From positions 124,001 to 188,000 of the forward strand of contig VXMF01000048.1 in assembly GCA_009841225.1 (NCBI GenBank): a stretch of DNA of 64,000 bases, in the 5' to 3' direction. This DNA comes from Terriglobia bacterium (GTDB lineage: Bacteria > Acidobacteriota > Terriglobia > Bryobacterales > UBA6623). The notes beneath the pieces are model-generated. The model was not told where the DNA came from. It made no database searches and saw only the letters and a program-made list of their open reading frames with translations. The stretch's first letter is position 1; the number at the start of each line of letters is the position of its first letter. The position numbers were made by a program, and so were the translations under genes. Below are positions 25,370 through 34,258 of this stretch, one piece after another.

Positions 25370-26410
25370 ATGCTGGACCAGTCCCTGACCTACGTCGATG
25401 CTGGCGTGGACATCGACGCAGCGGACAGTGCCACTGACCGCATTCGCCGGCTAGCCCAGCGCACCTTCGACCAGAACGTCTTGGCGGGAGTCGGGGCGTT
25501 CGGCGCGGCCTACGCATTGCGGGGCCGCCAGCTGCGCGACCCGGTGCTGATCAGTTCGGCTGATGGTGTCGGCACCAAGCTAAAGGTCGCCTTTGCTACT
25601 GGCCGCCACGATACGGTTGGCCAGTGCCTGGTGAATCACTGCGTCAACGACATCGCGGTCCAGGGCGCAACGCCTTTGTTCTTCCTTGACTACTTCTCTG
25701 TTGGCAGACTTGACCCCGATGTCGCCGAGCAAGTCGTCGGAGGCATCAGCCTCGCCTGCCAGCAGAACGGTGTGGCTCTGATCGGCGGTGAGACCGCCGA
25801 AATGCCAGGACTGTACAGCGCCGGGGAATACGACTTGGCCGGATTCATCGTGGGTGCGGCCGAGCGCGAGGATCTGTTGCTAGGTTCACGAGTCGCGGAG
25901 GGCAGTGAACTCGTCGGCCTGCCGTCGACTGGACTGCACACCAACGGCTACTCGCTGGCCCGCAAGGTATTCTTCGAGCGTGCCGGCTATGCGGCGGATC
26001 AAGAAGTGGACCGTCTTGGCGCGACAGTCGGGGACGAGCTGCTCAAGGTGCACCGGAGCTATCTCAAGCCGCTGCGCAGCCTAGCTGACGCAGGACTACT
26101 CGAAGCAGCAGCCCACATCACCGGAGGAGGCATCACGGAAAACACGCCCCGGATGCTTCCGGCGGGCCTTCGGGCTAGAGTTCGGCCCGGCAGCTGGCCA
26201 GTTTTGGCGGTGTTTGAGACGCTGCAGCGCTTGGGCGGGATCCCGACTGATGAGATGCGGCGTGTCTTCAACATGGGCTTGGGCCTGATTGCCAGCGTCC
26301 CGCGCGGACAGGCAGCGGAGGCCGTCCAGCTGTTGGAGCGGAGCGGGGAAGCAGCCTTCCACATCGGCTCAGTGGAGTCTGGCACGCGTGGAGTCGTCTA
26401 CGAATCATGA
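25370..26410 (+). CDS. purM: Phosphoribosylformylglycinamidine cyclo-ligase
   Basis: A 346-residue AIR synthetase, the fifth step of purine synthesis. ATG 25370 is chosen as the start (MLDQSLTYVDAGVDIDA); the open frame extends back to 25202 but that part is not PurM-like. Conserved elements: YVDAGVDIDA at the N-terminus, SSADGVGTKLKVAF with the ATP-binding Lys region, HCVNDIAVQGATPLFFLDYF, GGETAEMPGLY, DLAGFIVGAAE, LPSTGLHTNGYSLAR and AHITGGGITENTPRMLP. The stop overlaps purN in ATGA, giving purM-purN-tyrS as a tightly coupled operon. Confidence 0.97.
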   Translation: MLDQSLTYVDAGVDIDAADSATDRIRRLAQRTFDQNVLAGVGAFGAAYALRGRQLRDPVLISSADGVGTKLKVAFATGRHDTVGQCLVNHCVNDIAVQGATPLFFLDYFSVGRLDPDVAEQVVGGISLACQQNGVALIGGETAEMPGLYSAGEYDLAGFIVGAAEREDLLLGSRVAEGSELVGLPSTGLHTNGYSLARKVFFERAGYAADQEVDRLGATVGDELLKVHRSYLKPLRSLADAGLLEAAAHITGGGITENTPRMLPAGLRARVRPGSWPVLAVFETLQRLGGIPTDEMRRVFNMGLGLIASVPRGQAAEAVQLLERSGEAAFHIGSVESGTRGVVYES

Positions 26411-27009
26411 GTCGGCTAGGCATTCTCCTTTCCGGTCGGGGCTCGAACTTCGAGGCCATCGCGGATAGCATCGAGGCCGGCAGGCTGGATGCCGAAATCG
26501 CGATCGTCGTCAGCAACAGTCCCCGCGCCATGGGCTTGGAACGTGCCCGGCAGCGCGGCCTGCGGGCCGTCTGCATTCCGTCTAAGGCGATGGAGAGGGA
26601 GGCTTATGACCGCTTGGTGGTGGCGGAATTGCGCGAGGCGCAGGTCGACTTGGTGTGCCTGGCCGGTTTCATGCGGCTGCTGAGCGCCTACTTCGTCGAG
26701 GAGTTTCCGCAGCGCATCCTGAACATCCACCCATCCCTGCTGCCGTCGTTCCCCGGATTGGAGGCGCAAGCGCAGGCACTCGAGCACGGCGTGAAGTACA
26801 CCGGCTGCACGGTGCATTTCGTGGACGAGCGCCTCGATGCGGGCCCGATTCTGATCCAAAAGGCCGTGCCCGTCTTGGACGCCGACACCGAGGAGTCGCT
26901 CGCGGCCCGCATTTTGGAGCAGGAGCACGTGGCCTATACGGAAGCTATTCGCCTAGTGCTGAGCGGAGACTACCGGGTCGACGGCCGACAGGTCGTGCGC
27001 ACGAGATGA
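26407..27009 (+). CDS. purN: Phosphoribosylglycinamide formyltransferase
   Basis: A 200-residue GART. LGILLSGRGSNFEAIADSI is the substrate-binding N-terminus; VCLAGFMRLLSAYFVEEF, ILNIHPSLLPSFPGLEAQAQALEHGVKYTGCTVHFVDERLDAGPIL contains the catalytic Asn-His-Asp set (N and H in ILNIHPSLLP, D in VDERLDAGP). Uses 10-formyltetrahydrofolate to form FGAR in the third step of purine synthesis. Starts 4 bases inside purM and ends 4 bases inside tyrS, so the three are translationally coupled. Confidence 0.97.
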   Translation: MSRLGILLSGRGSNFEAIADSIEAGRLDAEIAIVVSNSPRAMGLERARQRGLRAVCIPSKAMEREAYDRLVVAELREAQVDLVCLAGFMRLLSAYFVEEFPQRILNIHPSLLPSFPGLEAQAQALEHGVKYTGCTVHFVDERLDAGPILIQKAVPVLDADTEESLAARILEQEHVAYTEAIRLVLSGDYRVDGRQVVRTR

Positions 27010-28229
27010 CGATCGACGAGCAGCTCGAATACCTGCGCAAGGGTTGCGCCGAGATCATTTCCGAAAACGAGCTGCGCTCCCGCGTGGAAGAGTGCGCTCG
27101 AAAGGGGCGCCCGCTGCGCGTCAAGGCTGGATTTGATCCCACGGCGCCGGACCTTCATCTGGGGCATACCGTGCTGCTGCGGAAGATGAAGCACTTCCAA
27201 GACCTGGGTCACACGGCTGTGTTCCTGATCGGCGATGTGACCGGGCTAATTGGTGATCCCAGCGGGCGGAACACAACGCGCCCGCCGATGACCCGCGAGC
27301 AGATCCTCGAGAACGCCGAGACCTACAAGAAGCAGGTGTTCAAGATCCTGGACCCGGAGAGGACCGAGATTCGCTTCAACAGCGAATGGCTGCTCGAATT
27401 GGGAACGCTAGGCATGATCGAGCTATGCTCTCAAGCAACTATTGCTCAATTGCTTGAACGCGAAGACTTCACGCAACGCTACAAGCAAGGCAAGCCGATC
27501 AGTTTGCACGAATTCCTGTATCCTCTGACGCAGGCTCAGGACTCGGTTGCACTTGAGGCCGACGTGGAGCTCGGCGGAACCGACCAGAAGTTCAACCTGC
27601 TGTTGGGCCGGGAGGTCCAGGCCAGCCGCGGCCAGCCCCGCCAGATCGTGGCTACCGTGCCGATCCTCGAAGGGCTGGACGGGACACAGAAGATGTCGAA
27701 GTCACTGGACAACTACATCGGCGTCAACGAGCCGCCCGAGGTGATGTACCGCAAGGTCATGCAGGCTTCGGACGAGCTGATGTTCCGCTACTACGAATTG
27801 CTGACCGACCTGTCGTTGCGAGAGATCGAGAAGCTCAAACAAGGTACCGCCGTCGGCTCGCTGCACCCTATGGATCTCAAGCACGATCTGGCCGCGCGCA
27901 TCGTGACTGACTTCCACGGCAGCGAAGGAGCCGCCAGGGGCGGTGACGCCTTCCGCCGGGTCGTGCAGAACAAGCAGGTTCCGGACAGCATGCCGGAGAT
28001 GAGCCTTCCAGAGGAGATGCGCGGCGCCAGCGTGATCCGCTTGGACAAGCTCCTGCGGGCGGCAGGCCTCGCCAGCTCCGGTGCCGAAGCGAATCGGAAG
28101 CTCAGGGAGAATTCTGTTAGCGTCAATGGCACCAAACACCGTGATATGAGTTACGAGGTGCCAGACGGTGTGTCGGAGTTGGTGCTGAAGCTGGGAAAAA
28201 AGTGGGCGCGTGTGCTGCTGCCGAGCTAG
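27006..28229 (+). CDS. tyrS: Tyrosyl-tRNA synthetase, TyrZ-type with S4 domain
   Basis: A 407-residue class I aminoacyl-tRNA synthetase. ATG 27006 overlaps the purN stop. HLGH (about residue 51) is the HIGH motif, KMSKS (about 229) the second signature, AQDSVALEADVELGGTDQKFNLL is the tyrosine-binding region, and VIRLDKLLRAAGLASSGAEANRKLREN (about 345-370) is the C-terminal S4 RNA-binding domain. Long residues of TyrZ rather than TyrRS-I length and motif pattern. An essential cytosolic enzyme. Its placement behind two purine genes is probably a local operon rather than functional coupling. Confidence 0.96.
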   Translation: MTIDEQLEYLRKGCAEIISENELRSRVEECARKGRPLRVKAGFDPTAPDLHLGHTVLLRKMKHFQDLGHTAVFLIGDVTGLIGDPSGRNTTRPPMTREQILENAETYKKQVFKILDPERTEIRFNSEWLLELGTLGMIELCSQATIAQLLEREDFTQRYKQGKPISLHEFLYPLTQAQDSVALEADVELGGTDQKFNLLLGREVQASRGQPRQIVATVPILEGLDGTQKMSKSLDNYIGVNEPPEVMYRKVMQASDELMFRYYELLTDLSLREIEKLKQGTAVGSLHPMDLKHDLAARIVTDFHGSEGAARGGDAFRRVVQNKQVPDSMPEMSLPEEMRGASVIRLDKLLRAAGLASSGAEANRKLRENSVSVNGTKHRDMSYEVPDGVSELVLKLGKKWARVLLPS

Positions 28230-28409
28230 CACACCGCTCTATCTGGCACTGGCATGGCGCAGCGCCGGTCCACTCTGGATTGGTGATAGTGTTCGAAGTG
28301 AGCGCCCTCGGTGTGGCCAGTCGGATACCGGGCCGGCGGCGGTGCCTTGAGTTCGCGATATTGCATCGATAATGTGCTGCACGGTGCCGTATAGTGCGGA
28401 AGGGTCGAC

Positions 28410-28667
28410 ATGGGAGCGGTTCGTAAGACGATCACTCTGACAGATTCGCAGGATCGCTGGATCAAGGCGCAGGTCTCCGCCGGCCACTACACGAACGACG
28501 GTGAGTACATCCGGGACTTGATTCATCGCGACCGGCAGAGGCATGCCGAGACCGAGATGCTCAGAGTGGCAATTCAGGAGGGCCTCGATAGTGGCGCAAG
28601 CGACAAGACCGTCTCTTCGATCATGCAAGAGGTCGAGGCCCGTCTGCGAAGGGATGGCCAGCAATAG
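28410..28667 (+). CDS. parD: ParD-family antitoxin
   Basis: An 85-residue ParD/CopG-like antitoxin: VRKTITLTDSQDRWIKAQVSAGHYTNDGEYIRDLIHRD is the ribbon-helix-helix typical of ParD, and the C-terminal half is a long helix that normally wraps ParE. A TATAGT at about 28390 may be the -10 box. Its 3' end overlaps a second frame by 14 bases, the classic ParDE layout, but that second frame is a broken ParE (28654-28740). The antitoxin itself is intact. Confidence 0.88.
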   Translation: MGAVRKTITLTDSQDRWIKAQVSAGHYTNDGEYIRDLIHRDRQRHAETEMLRVAIQEGLDSGASDKTVSSIMQEVEARLRRDGQQ

Positions 28668-28740
28668 GCTGTCCCGGAAGGCGGTGGACGATCTCGACCC
28701 CACCTACACCCATGCGATCGAGCAGCACGGGCTGGCGTAG
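28654..28740 (+). pseudogene. parE: ParE toxin remnant, 28 codons
   Basis: Begins with an ATG inside the parD end. M-A-S-N-R-L-S-R-K-A-V-D-D-L matches the ParE N-terminus (RLSxxAxxDL), and T-H-A-I-E-Q-H-G-L-A matches the following helix. A TAG at 28738-28740 stops it after 28 codons versus about 95 in family members, and a second stop follows nine bases later. The beginning of mtaB is only 81 bases downstream, so the rest of the gene has been deleted. Toxin function is lost. Confidence 0.8.
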
Positions 28741-28821
28741 GCGAACTAGACAGAACTCCTCTCGGGCTCATCTCGCTTCGGAAGGGATCCCGGATCCGGG
28801 CGGTGCTTAAATGAAGTTAGC

Positions 28822-30186
28822 GTGTCTAGGCTGTTCAACGTCAAGAACTTCGGATGCCGCGCCACTCAGGCTGACGGGGCTGGGATTGCGGCTGACCTAG
28901 CGGCACGCGGGCTCCAAAGGACCGAGGACCACACTGCAGCGGACGTAGTCGTGCTCAACACCTGCACGGTCACCGCCGAAGCTGATCGTGACGCGCGTCA
29001 GGCGATCCGCCGCATCCACCGCGAGAATCCGGTCGCGGAGGTCTTGGTGACAGGCTGCTACGCACAGCGGTCGCCTCAGGAAGTGTCGGCTATCCGAGGG
29101 GTGAAGTGGGTGGTCGGCAACTCCCACAAGCACGAGATCGGCGAGATGATCGCACCGCGGCTCGTGCAAATTGATGGCATGCTACAGCAGCGGCATGCGT
29201 ATCACGGCGAGATTGTCGCTGGGGCGACATTGGTGGGAGACATTGCCGCATTGCGCACCGTGCCGAGCATGCCGGCCGGAGATCCGCTGGGGCGAAGCAG
29301 GCCGAACGTCAAGGTTCAGGACGGCTGCAGCAACCGCTGCGCCTTCTGCGTGATCCCCTCCGTGCGCGGCCGGAGCCGCAGCGCGACTGCCGCAGCCGTC
29401 ATTCGTGAGATTCGAGCACTGGAGGATCAATTCCCCGAAATCGTGTTGACGGGTATCAACCTCGGTCGCTGGGGACGCGATCTCGATGGCCGCCCAAGGT
29501 TTGCCGAGCTGCTGCGAGAGATTCTCGCCAAGACCGCTGTTCGTCGCATCCGCCTCAGCTCGGTCGAACCCATGGATTGGAGCGAGGACCTGATCGAGTT
29601 GATGGCGACCTCGGAAAGGATCGCCAAGCATGTCCATATCCCGCTGCAGTCCGGGTCAGATGCGGTGCTGCGCCGCATGCGGAGGAAATACCGGGTGCGT
29701 CACTACGAGAGCCGTCTCGCCTTGGTCCGGCGCTGGATGCCGCTTGCAGCCATCGGCGCCGATGTGATGGTAGGCTTTCCCGGCGAGAGCGACGACGAAT
29801 TCGAGCAAACTAGGGAATTCGTCGAACGCATGCCTTTCACGTACTTGCATGTCTTCTCTTACTCCTCCCGCGAGGGCACGGAAGCTGCGGCCATGGACGC
29901 CCAGGTTCCCAAGTCCGTCAAGCGCGAGCGCAACCGCATTCTACGGGAACTGATCGACCGCAAGAACCTTGAGTTCCGGCGTAACCTGGTGGGCAGTACC
30001 GTTTCGGCCGTCACTTTGGCGTCAGGCAAGGGCACCCAGCGGGCGCTTAGTGAGAACTTCGTCGAAATCCACCTCAACTCGGAAGAGAGTGAGCCCGGCC
30101 TGTTGACCCGAGTGCGCATCGAGAGCGTCGAGGCCGGACATACGGTTGGCTCGAACGTCGGACCCGCTGCGATGCCTGTGTCCTGA
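28822..30186 (+). CDS. mtaB: tRNA methylthiotransferase MtaB-like
   Basis: A 454-residue radical-SAM methylthiotransferase from GTG 28822; a nearby ATG at 28811 is in another frame. Domains: N-terminal UPF0004 with three cluster-binding Cys (FGCRATQAD, LNTCTVT, TGCYAQRS), a radical SAM domain with C-S-N-R-C-A-F-C (about 169-176), and a C-terminal TRAM-like segment. FGCRATQAD and the C-T-V-T motif with GCRANQAD-like start favour MtaB (t6A37 to ms2t6A37) over MiaB. A perfect 12-base palindrome (CCCGGATCCGGG, 28789-28800) lies upstream. The next gene is 25 bases downstream. Confidence 0.9.
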   Translation: MSRLFNVKNFGCRATQADGAGIAADLAARGLQRTEDHTAADVVVLNTCTVTAEADRDARQAIRRIHRENPVAEVLVTGCYAQRSPQEVSAIRGVKWVVGNSHKHEIGEMIAPRLVQIDGMLQQRHAYHGEIVAGATLVGDIAALRTVPSMPAGDPLGRSRPNVKVQDGCSNRCAFCVIPSVRGRSRSATAAAVIREIRALEDQFPEIVLTGINLGRWGRDLDGRPRFAELLREILAKTAVRRIRLSSVEPMDWSEDLIELMATSERIAKHVHIPLQSGSDAVLRRMRRKYRVRHYESRLALVRRWMPLAAIGADVMVGFPGESDDEFEQTREFVERMPFTYLHVFSYSSREGTEAAAMDAQVPKSVKRERNRILRELIDRKNLEFRRNLVGSTVSAVTLASGKGTQRALSENFVEIHLNSEESEPGLLTRVRIESVEAGHTVGSNVGPAAMPVS

Positions 30187-30211
30187 TCAGATCCCCGCGT
30201 GGCGTTAGGGT

Positions 30212-31705
30212 ATGATTCACGCCATGCCCGCTGACGACTCTGCGGAAGTCCGAGCAAGGGCGGGGCGGCATTTCCCGCTTTGGGAGAGCGCCGATCTGCC
30301 CAAGGCCCCGGAGTTCACTTGGAAACAGTGGAGGCTCCTGATCGGCCCGGGCCTCTTGCTGGCCGGCAGCGCGATCGGCGGCGGCGAGTGGCTCTTCGGC
30401 CCGATCGTCACGGCTCGCTACGGCGGCCAGTTGATGTGGATCGCCGCCATCAGCATCTTGCTTCAGGTCAGCCATAACCTGTGCATGATGCGCTACACGC
30501 TCTACACGGGTGAGCCGATTCTGGTTGGATTCTTCCGTTCCAACCCCGGCCCGAAATTTTGGGTTTTCTTCTACCTGATGCTGGACTTGGGCGGGATTTG
30601 GCCCTACTTGGCATCCAACGCGGCTGTGCCGCTGGTGGCAGCCTTTCTAGGCGACCTGCCGGGTGAGGAGCATGCCGACATCCTGCGCTGGGTGTCTTAC
30701 GGCGTGTTCTCGGTCGCGTTCTTGCCGCTGATCTTTGGCGGCAAGGTCTACAACACCGTCGAGAAAGTCATGGTGACGAAGATCTTCCTCGTCCTCGGCT
30801 ACCTAGGCTTCGTGTGCCTGTTCTTGGTGAGCTGGGATACGTGGGTCGCCGTTTTCACCGGATTTCTCAAGGTCGGCTCGATGCCGGAGCAAGAGATTGA
30901 CTGGCCGACCTTAGCGGCGTTTGCGGCTATCGCGGGCATGGGCGGAATCACGAACACAAGCTTCTCGAACTACGCTAGGGACAAGGGCTGGGGCATGGGG
31001 CCGCTGGTGGGCGCGATTCCCAGCATGATCGGCGGCAAGAAGGTGGAACTCGCCCATGTGGGCAAGGTGTTTCCCATCAGCGAGGAATCACTCAAGCGTT
31101 GGAAGGGATGGATGCGTCACCTGCTCAGGGACCAGCTGGGCATATGGTGCGGGGCCTGTCTGATCGGAATGGCGCTACCTTCGATGCTCTCCCTCGAGTA
31201 CATCGCCGGTGCCGAGGTGGAAGGGCACGCGGCCGCCGCGATGACCGCTCGGGGCATAGCGGACAGCTCTGGCGAGGTGTTCTGGTTTCTAACGCTGCTG
31301 TGCGGGTTCATCGTCCTGTCGCCGGGCCAGCTCTCCGACATCGACAACATCGTGCGGCGTTGGACCGAGGTGATCTGGACGGGTAGCAGGCATGTTCGCC
31401 ACCTGCGTGGCAACCAAGTGAAACTGATCTACTACACGATCATGGGGCTGTACTTCTTGTGGGGCTTGATCGCCTTGCGGCTCACGCCCGACCCGCTGTT
31501 CCTCGCGATCGTCACGGGCGCGCTGCGCAATCTCGGGATGAGCGCGACAGCGCTGCACGCCCTGTACGTCAATCGCAAGTTGTTGCCCGAGCCGCTCCGC
31601 CCGCCGATGATCATGCAACTGAGCCAAGTTGCCTGCTTCATTTTCTTCTTGGGCATTTCCGGGATCGCCTTCTACCAGCAGCTTTCCACCGCATTCGGCG
31701 GCTAA
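30212..31705 (+). CDS. Nramp-family transporter-like membrane protein
   Basis: A 497-residue inner-membrane protein with about 11 hydrophobic segments. GPGLLLAGSAIGGGEWLFGP corresponds to the conserved first transmembrane helix, but the classic metal-binding DPGN is changed to a Gly-Ser-rich sequence, as in Nramp-related groups that do not carry the usual metals. GGKVYNTVEKVMV, GMGGITNTSFSNYARDKGWGMG (sixth-helix region) and SPGQLSDIDNIVRRWTEV are further conserved-looking stretches. ATG 30212 or 30224 may be the start. The substrate could be a divalent ion or small organic; it cannot be told. It follows mtaB closely. Confidence 0.75.
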   Translation: MIHAMPADDSAEVRARAGRHFPLWESADLPKAPEFTWKQWRLLIGPGLLLAGSAIGGGEWLFGPIVTARYGGQLMWIAAISILLQVSHNLCMMRYTLYTGEPILVGFFRSNPGPKFWVFFYLMLDLGGIWPYLASNAAVPLVAAFLGDLPGEEHADILRWVSYGVFSVAFLPLIFGGKVYNTVEKVMVTKIFLVLGYLGFVCLFLVSWDTWVAVFTGFLKVGSMPEQEIDWPTLAAFAAIAGMGGITNTSFSNYARDKGWGMGPLVGAIPSMIGGKKVELAHVGKVFPISEESLKRWKGWMRHLLRDQLGIWCGACLIGMALPSMLSLEYIAGAEVEGHAAAAMTARGIADSSGEVFWFLTLLCGFIVLSPGQLSDIDNIVRRWTEVIWTGSRHVRHLRGNQVKLIYYTIMGLYFLWGLIALRLTPDPLFLAIVTGALRNLGMSATALHALYVNRKLLPEPLRPPMIMQLSQVACFIFFLGISGIAFYQQLSTAFGG

Positions 31706-31812
31706 GTCGTCGAGGCAGCGCCCGGCACTTAAGAGGGCAGCTGGTGTACCCATACTGCCGTGTGGGGCGGGCCTACGTGCCGGGGGCTAGCTGGTACGAT
31801 GGCGCGAGCACG

Positions 31813-33180
31813 ATGTCTACCAAGCAATCTGTCAAGAAGCTCACTCTACTTGCGTTGCTCGCCAGCATGACGGTGGCGCTGGCCGCAGGACAGGATCGGC
31901 CTAACTTCGTCTTCATATTGAGCGACGACCAAGGCTGGAGCCAGCTCTCGTTCGCCATGGACCCTGATGTTCCTGAAGCGGCTTCGTCCTATCTCGCCAC
32001 GCCCAACATGGCGCGATTGGCCGAACGCGGGATGCGCTTCACGAGCGGCTATTCGCCGGCACCGCTATGCACGCCCACCCGGCGCAGCATATTCTGCGGC
32101 ATGACGCCGGCGCGTCAGCGCGGCACGGAATTCAAGTCGGAGTTCGACTGGAGTGGACGGCTGACTCTCCCGCAAGCTCTCAAGCAAGCCGATCCGAACT
32201 ACCGTACGGCGCACTTCGGCAAGTTCGGCTCGGACATGGGCGCCAGTCCCGACGACGTGGGCTTTGATGAGAGCGATGGCTGGACAACCAACCGAACCGG
32301 CGGCATGCCGACTCCGATGGAGGAGCGCGGGCGCAGCGTGGTCAAGGCCGACCCCAAGCTCGCCTTTGCCATCACTGACAGGGCGGTCGATTTCATCGAG
32401 CGCCAGATTCGCAAGCATCCTTTCTACGTCCAGATCAGCCACTACGCCACGCATCTCCAAGTGCAGACCCGCCCGGAGTCACTGGACATGTTCGAGACAA
32501 AGGGCTCGCCAGACCGTGCGGTGACGCATGCCTTTGCGGGCATGCTCTACGACCTAGATGACTCGGTTGGCCGACTCCTAGATGCCTTGGAGCGGCTAGG
32601 CATCAGCGACAGCACGTATGTAATCTTCATGGCTGACAACGGCGGGCGCGGCACGATTCCCGGCGCTATGAACTCACTGTCGGCACCGAACCGCCCATTG
32701 AATGGCGCAAAACACACGCTCTACGAAGGAGGCATCCGCGTGCCTTTCTTGGTGGTTGGCCCAGGTGTCGAGCCGAACTCGGTCTCACACGTTCCTGTCA
32801 CGGGGTACGATCTCTTGCCGACGCTGTACGACCTAGCCGGAGGACGAGAGCCACTGCCCGCCGAAATCGACGGCGGTAGCTTCCGCACGGTGTTACAGAA
32901 CCGAGGGGCGGGGCAGGTCGAGCGGGGCTTTGACGGATTAGTCTTCCACCGGCCGCTGCACCGCTCCCTTCCGGCATCCGCGATCCGCCGTGGAGACTTC
33001 AAGCTCTTGCTCAAGTACGCAAGTCCGCGACAGCCGGCGGAAAAGCACTTGTTCAATCTCGCAAGCGATGTAGGCGAGCAGGCCGATCTTGGATCTGAGA
33101 TGCCGGAAAAGGCCGCAGAGCTAGAACGGATGCTGTTCGAGTATCTCAGGTCGGTTGGAGCGAAGATGCCGCCCCAATAG
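31813..33180 (+). CDS. Exported sulfatase with CTPTR motif
   Basis: A 455-residue type I sulfatase. ATG 31813 starts a clear signal peptide (VKKLTLLALLASMTVALAAG). The metal-binding D-D follows FVFILS, and the modified Cys is in L-C-T-P-T-R-R-S at about residue 86. The consensus continuation after the Arg usually ends in T-G; here it is C-G, so the signature is slightly degenerate. FMADNGGRGTIPGA holds the distal ligands and YEGGIRVPF the substrate-side segment. A Cys-type maturase is needed from elsewhere. It follows the Nramp-like gene by 107 bases, and vapBC is convergent behind it. Confidence 0.87.
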   Translation: MSTKQSVKKLTLLALLASMTVALAAGQDRPNFVFILSDDQGWSQLSFAMDPDVPEAASSYLATPNMARLAERGMRFTSGYSPAPLCTPTRRSIFCGMTPARQRGTEFKSEFDWSGRLTLPQALKQADPNYRTAHFGKFGSDMGASPDDVGFDESDGWTTNRTGGMPTPMEERGRSVVKADPKLAFAITDRAVDFIERQIRKHPFYVQISHYATHLQVQTRPESLDMFETKGSPDRAVTHAFAGMLYDLDDSVGRLLDALERLGISDSTYVIFMADNGGRGTIPGAMNSLSAPNRPLNGAKHTLYEGGIRVPFLVVGPGVEPNSVSHVPVTGYDLLPTLYDLAGGREPLPAEIDGGSFRTVLQNRGAGQVERGFDGLVFHRPLHRSLPASAIRRGDFKLLLKYASPRQPAEKHLFNLASDVGEQADLGSEMPEKAAELERMLFEYLRSVGAKMPPQ

Positions 33181-33190
33181 CTGTTGTGGC

Positions 33191-33646
33191 TCAGACCCGC
33201 GTTTGACGCATGTCGTCGGGTTCGAGCGGGTTCACGTGATGCACGCCTGGGAAACGTTTGAAGTCGTAATCCGTGGAACACACGGTTGCTCCGTGCTCTA
33301 TCGCTAGGGCGGCGACGTGCGCGTCTGACGTGAGATTTCCGGCGCTGCCTGTGGTGCGAAGCAGGTTGTGCAGAACAGTCCAGTGCCCTTCGCCCGGAGC
33401 TACTGCGTCGACAAACGGCTGGGCGAGCCAAGACTCGACGTACGCGAGCGCCTGGTTCGGTTGCAGAGGGACTGGAAAGATTCGCGGGTGGGTCGTGACA
33501 CGTAAGAAAGCGAGTATGCAGATCCAAGGCAGGCCGACCTGAATGGTCCCGCTAAGCGTTTCTTGGAGCCATTCGCGTGACGCCTCGTGATGGATCGCGT
33601 CCCTGTTGACGGCGTAGATGAGCAGGTTAGCGTCAACCAGAATCAT
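33191..33646 (-). CDS. vapC: VapC PIN-domain toxin
   Basis: A 151-residue PIN ribonuclease. Acidic residues of the active site: D in MILVDANLLIYAVN (about 5), E in the A-S-R-E-W region (about 24 onward), D in SDAHVAALAIEHG (about 107) and D in TDYDFKRFPG (about 125). All expected positions are present, so the toxin appears intact. The ATG overlaps the vapB stop in ATGA. VapC toxins cleave tRNA or rRNA when freed from antitoxin. Confidence 0.9.
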   Translation of the reverse strand: MILVDANLLIYAVNRDAIHHEASREWLQETLSGTIQVGLPWICILAFLRVTTHPRIFPVPLQPNQALAYVESWLAQPFVDAVAPGEGHWTVLHNLLRTTGSAGNLTSDAHVAALAIEHGATVCSTDYDFKRFPGVHHVNPLEPDDMRQTRV

Positions 33647-33912
33647 TTCCTGAGCATGAGCTTGCGTGCGAGCTCCTCGTCCTCAAGACGATCTCCCACC
33701 AGCAGCGCCTTGTCGAGGTTGAAACGGCTATCGACATCGCCCATCGACTGCGGGATCAAGCGATACGGTCTCGAAGCGTTGGCAATGCGCCCCTCACGGA
33801 TGCCTGCGCGAAGGGCATCGTTCACAACCTGCTTGAACGACCTGCCTGACCGGTGAACGAGTTCCTTGAGTTCCTTAGCGAGGGCGTCCTCAATAGTGAG
33901 TGTTGTTCGCAT
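33643..33912 (-). CDS. vapB: VapB-type antitoxin
   Basis: An 89-residue antitoxin beginning MRTTLTIEDALAKELKELVHRSGRSFKQVVNDALRAG, a ribbon-helix-helix pattern of the CopG/VapB kind that binds DNA and starts the autorepression circuit. The C-terminal half (residues 45-89, ending in LARKLMLRK) would occupy the toxin groove. Coupled to vapC by ATGA. The promoter at 33946-33973 lies upstream. Confidence 0.85.
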   Translation of the reverse strand: MRTTLTIEDALAKELKELVHRSGRSFKQVVNDALRAGIREGRIANASRPYRLIPQSMGDVDSRFNLDKALLVGDRLEDEELARKLMLRK

Positions 33913-33945
33913 TGCGTGCCGTGATCCGGCGCCCTCGGTGATGTC

Positions 33946-33973
33946 ATAATAGCATAACCTATCTAGGCATCAA
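33946..33973 (-). promoter_or_regulatory. Probable vapBC promoter
   Basis: On the minus strand, TTGATG (33973-33968) and TATTAT (33951-33946) are separated by 16 bases, a good sigma-70 pair in AT-rich DNA. The -10 end is 33 bases upstream of the vapB ATG at 33912. Confidence 0.55.
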
Positions 33974-34258
33974 AACATCAAATTGCGGCATCCGGAATTC
34001 GTCCTAGTGGAGCGCCGCGTCGTCACTGCCATCGAGGCCGATCGCATCGAGCCGGGACTGCGCGCCGCCTACTACTTTGGCCGGCGTACCAATCGACTTC
34101 CGTAGGCGCGACGATCTGAGCACGAGATGGTGAAACCGCTACCAGATCAGAGCAGTTACTCCTCGGGCAGTCGGGGTCGACGGACGCCGAAGTCCCCATT
34201 CGCTAGCTGTTGCGGTCGACGCCGGCACGCGGTTTGCGTCAGTGACCGGTTACTGCCG
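33974..34258. other. Intergenic, no gene seen
   Basis: A start-less 40-codon open stretch on the plus strand ends at TAG near 34105; no motif. Nothing else recognised. Confidence 0.4.

Noticed and set aside
28789..28800. Perfect 12-base palindrome CCCGGATCCGGG before mtaB
   Set aside because: Short GC-rich palindromes are frequent here by chance; no second copy seen, so it is only mentioned with mtaB.
33990..34105. Open stretch of about 40 codons on plus (ending in ACYFGRR-like residues)
   Set aside because: No start codon in frame apart from a GTG, no family resemblance, too short to call.
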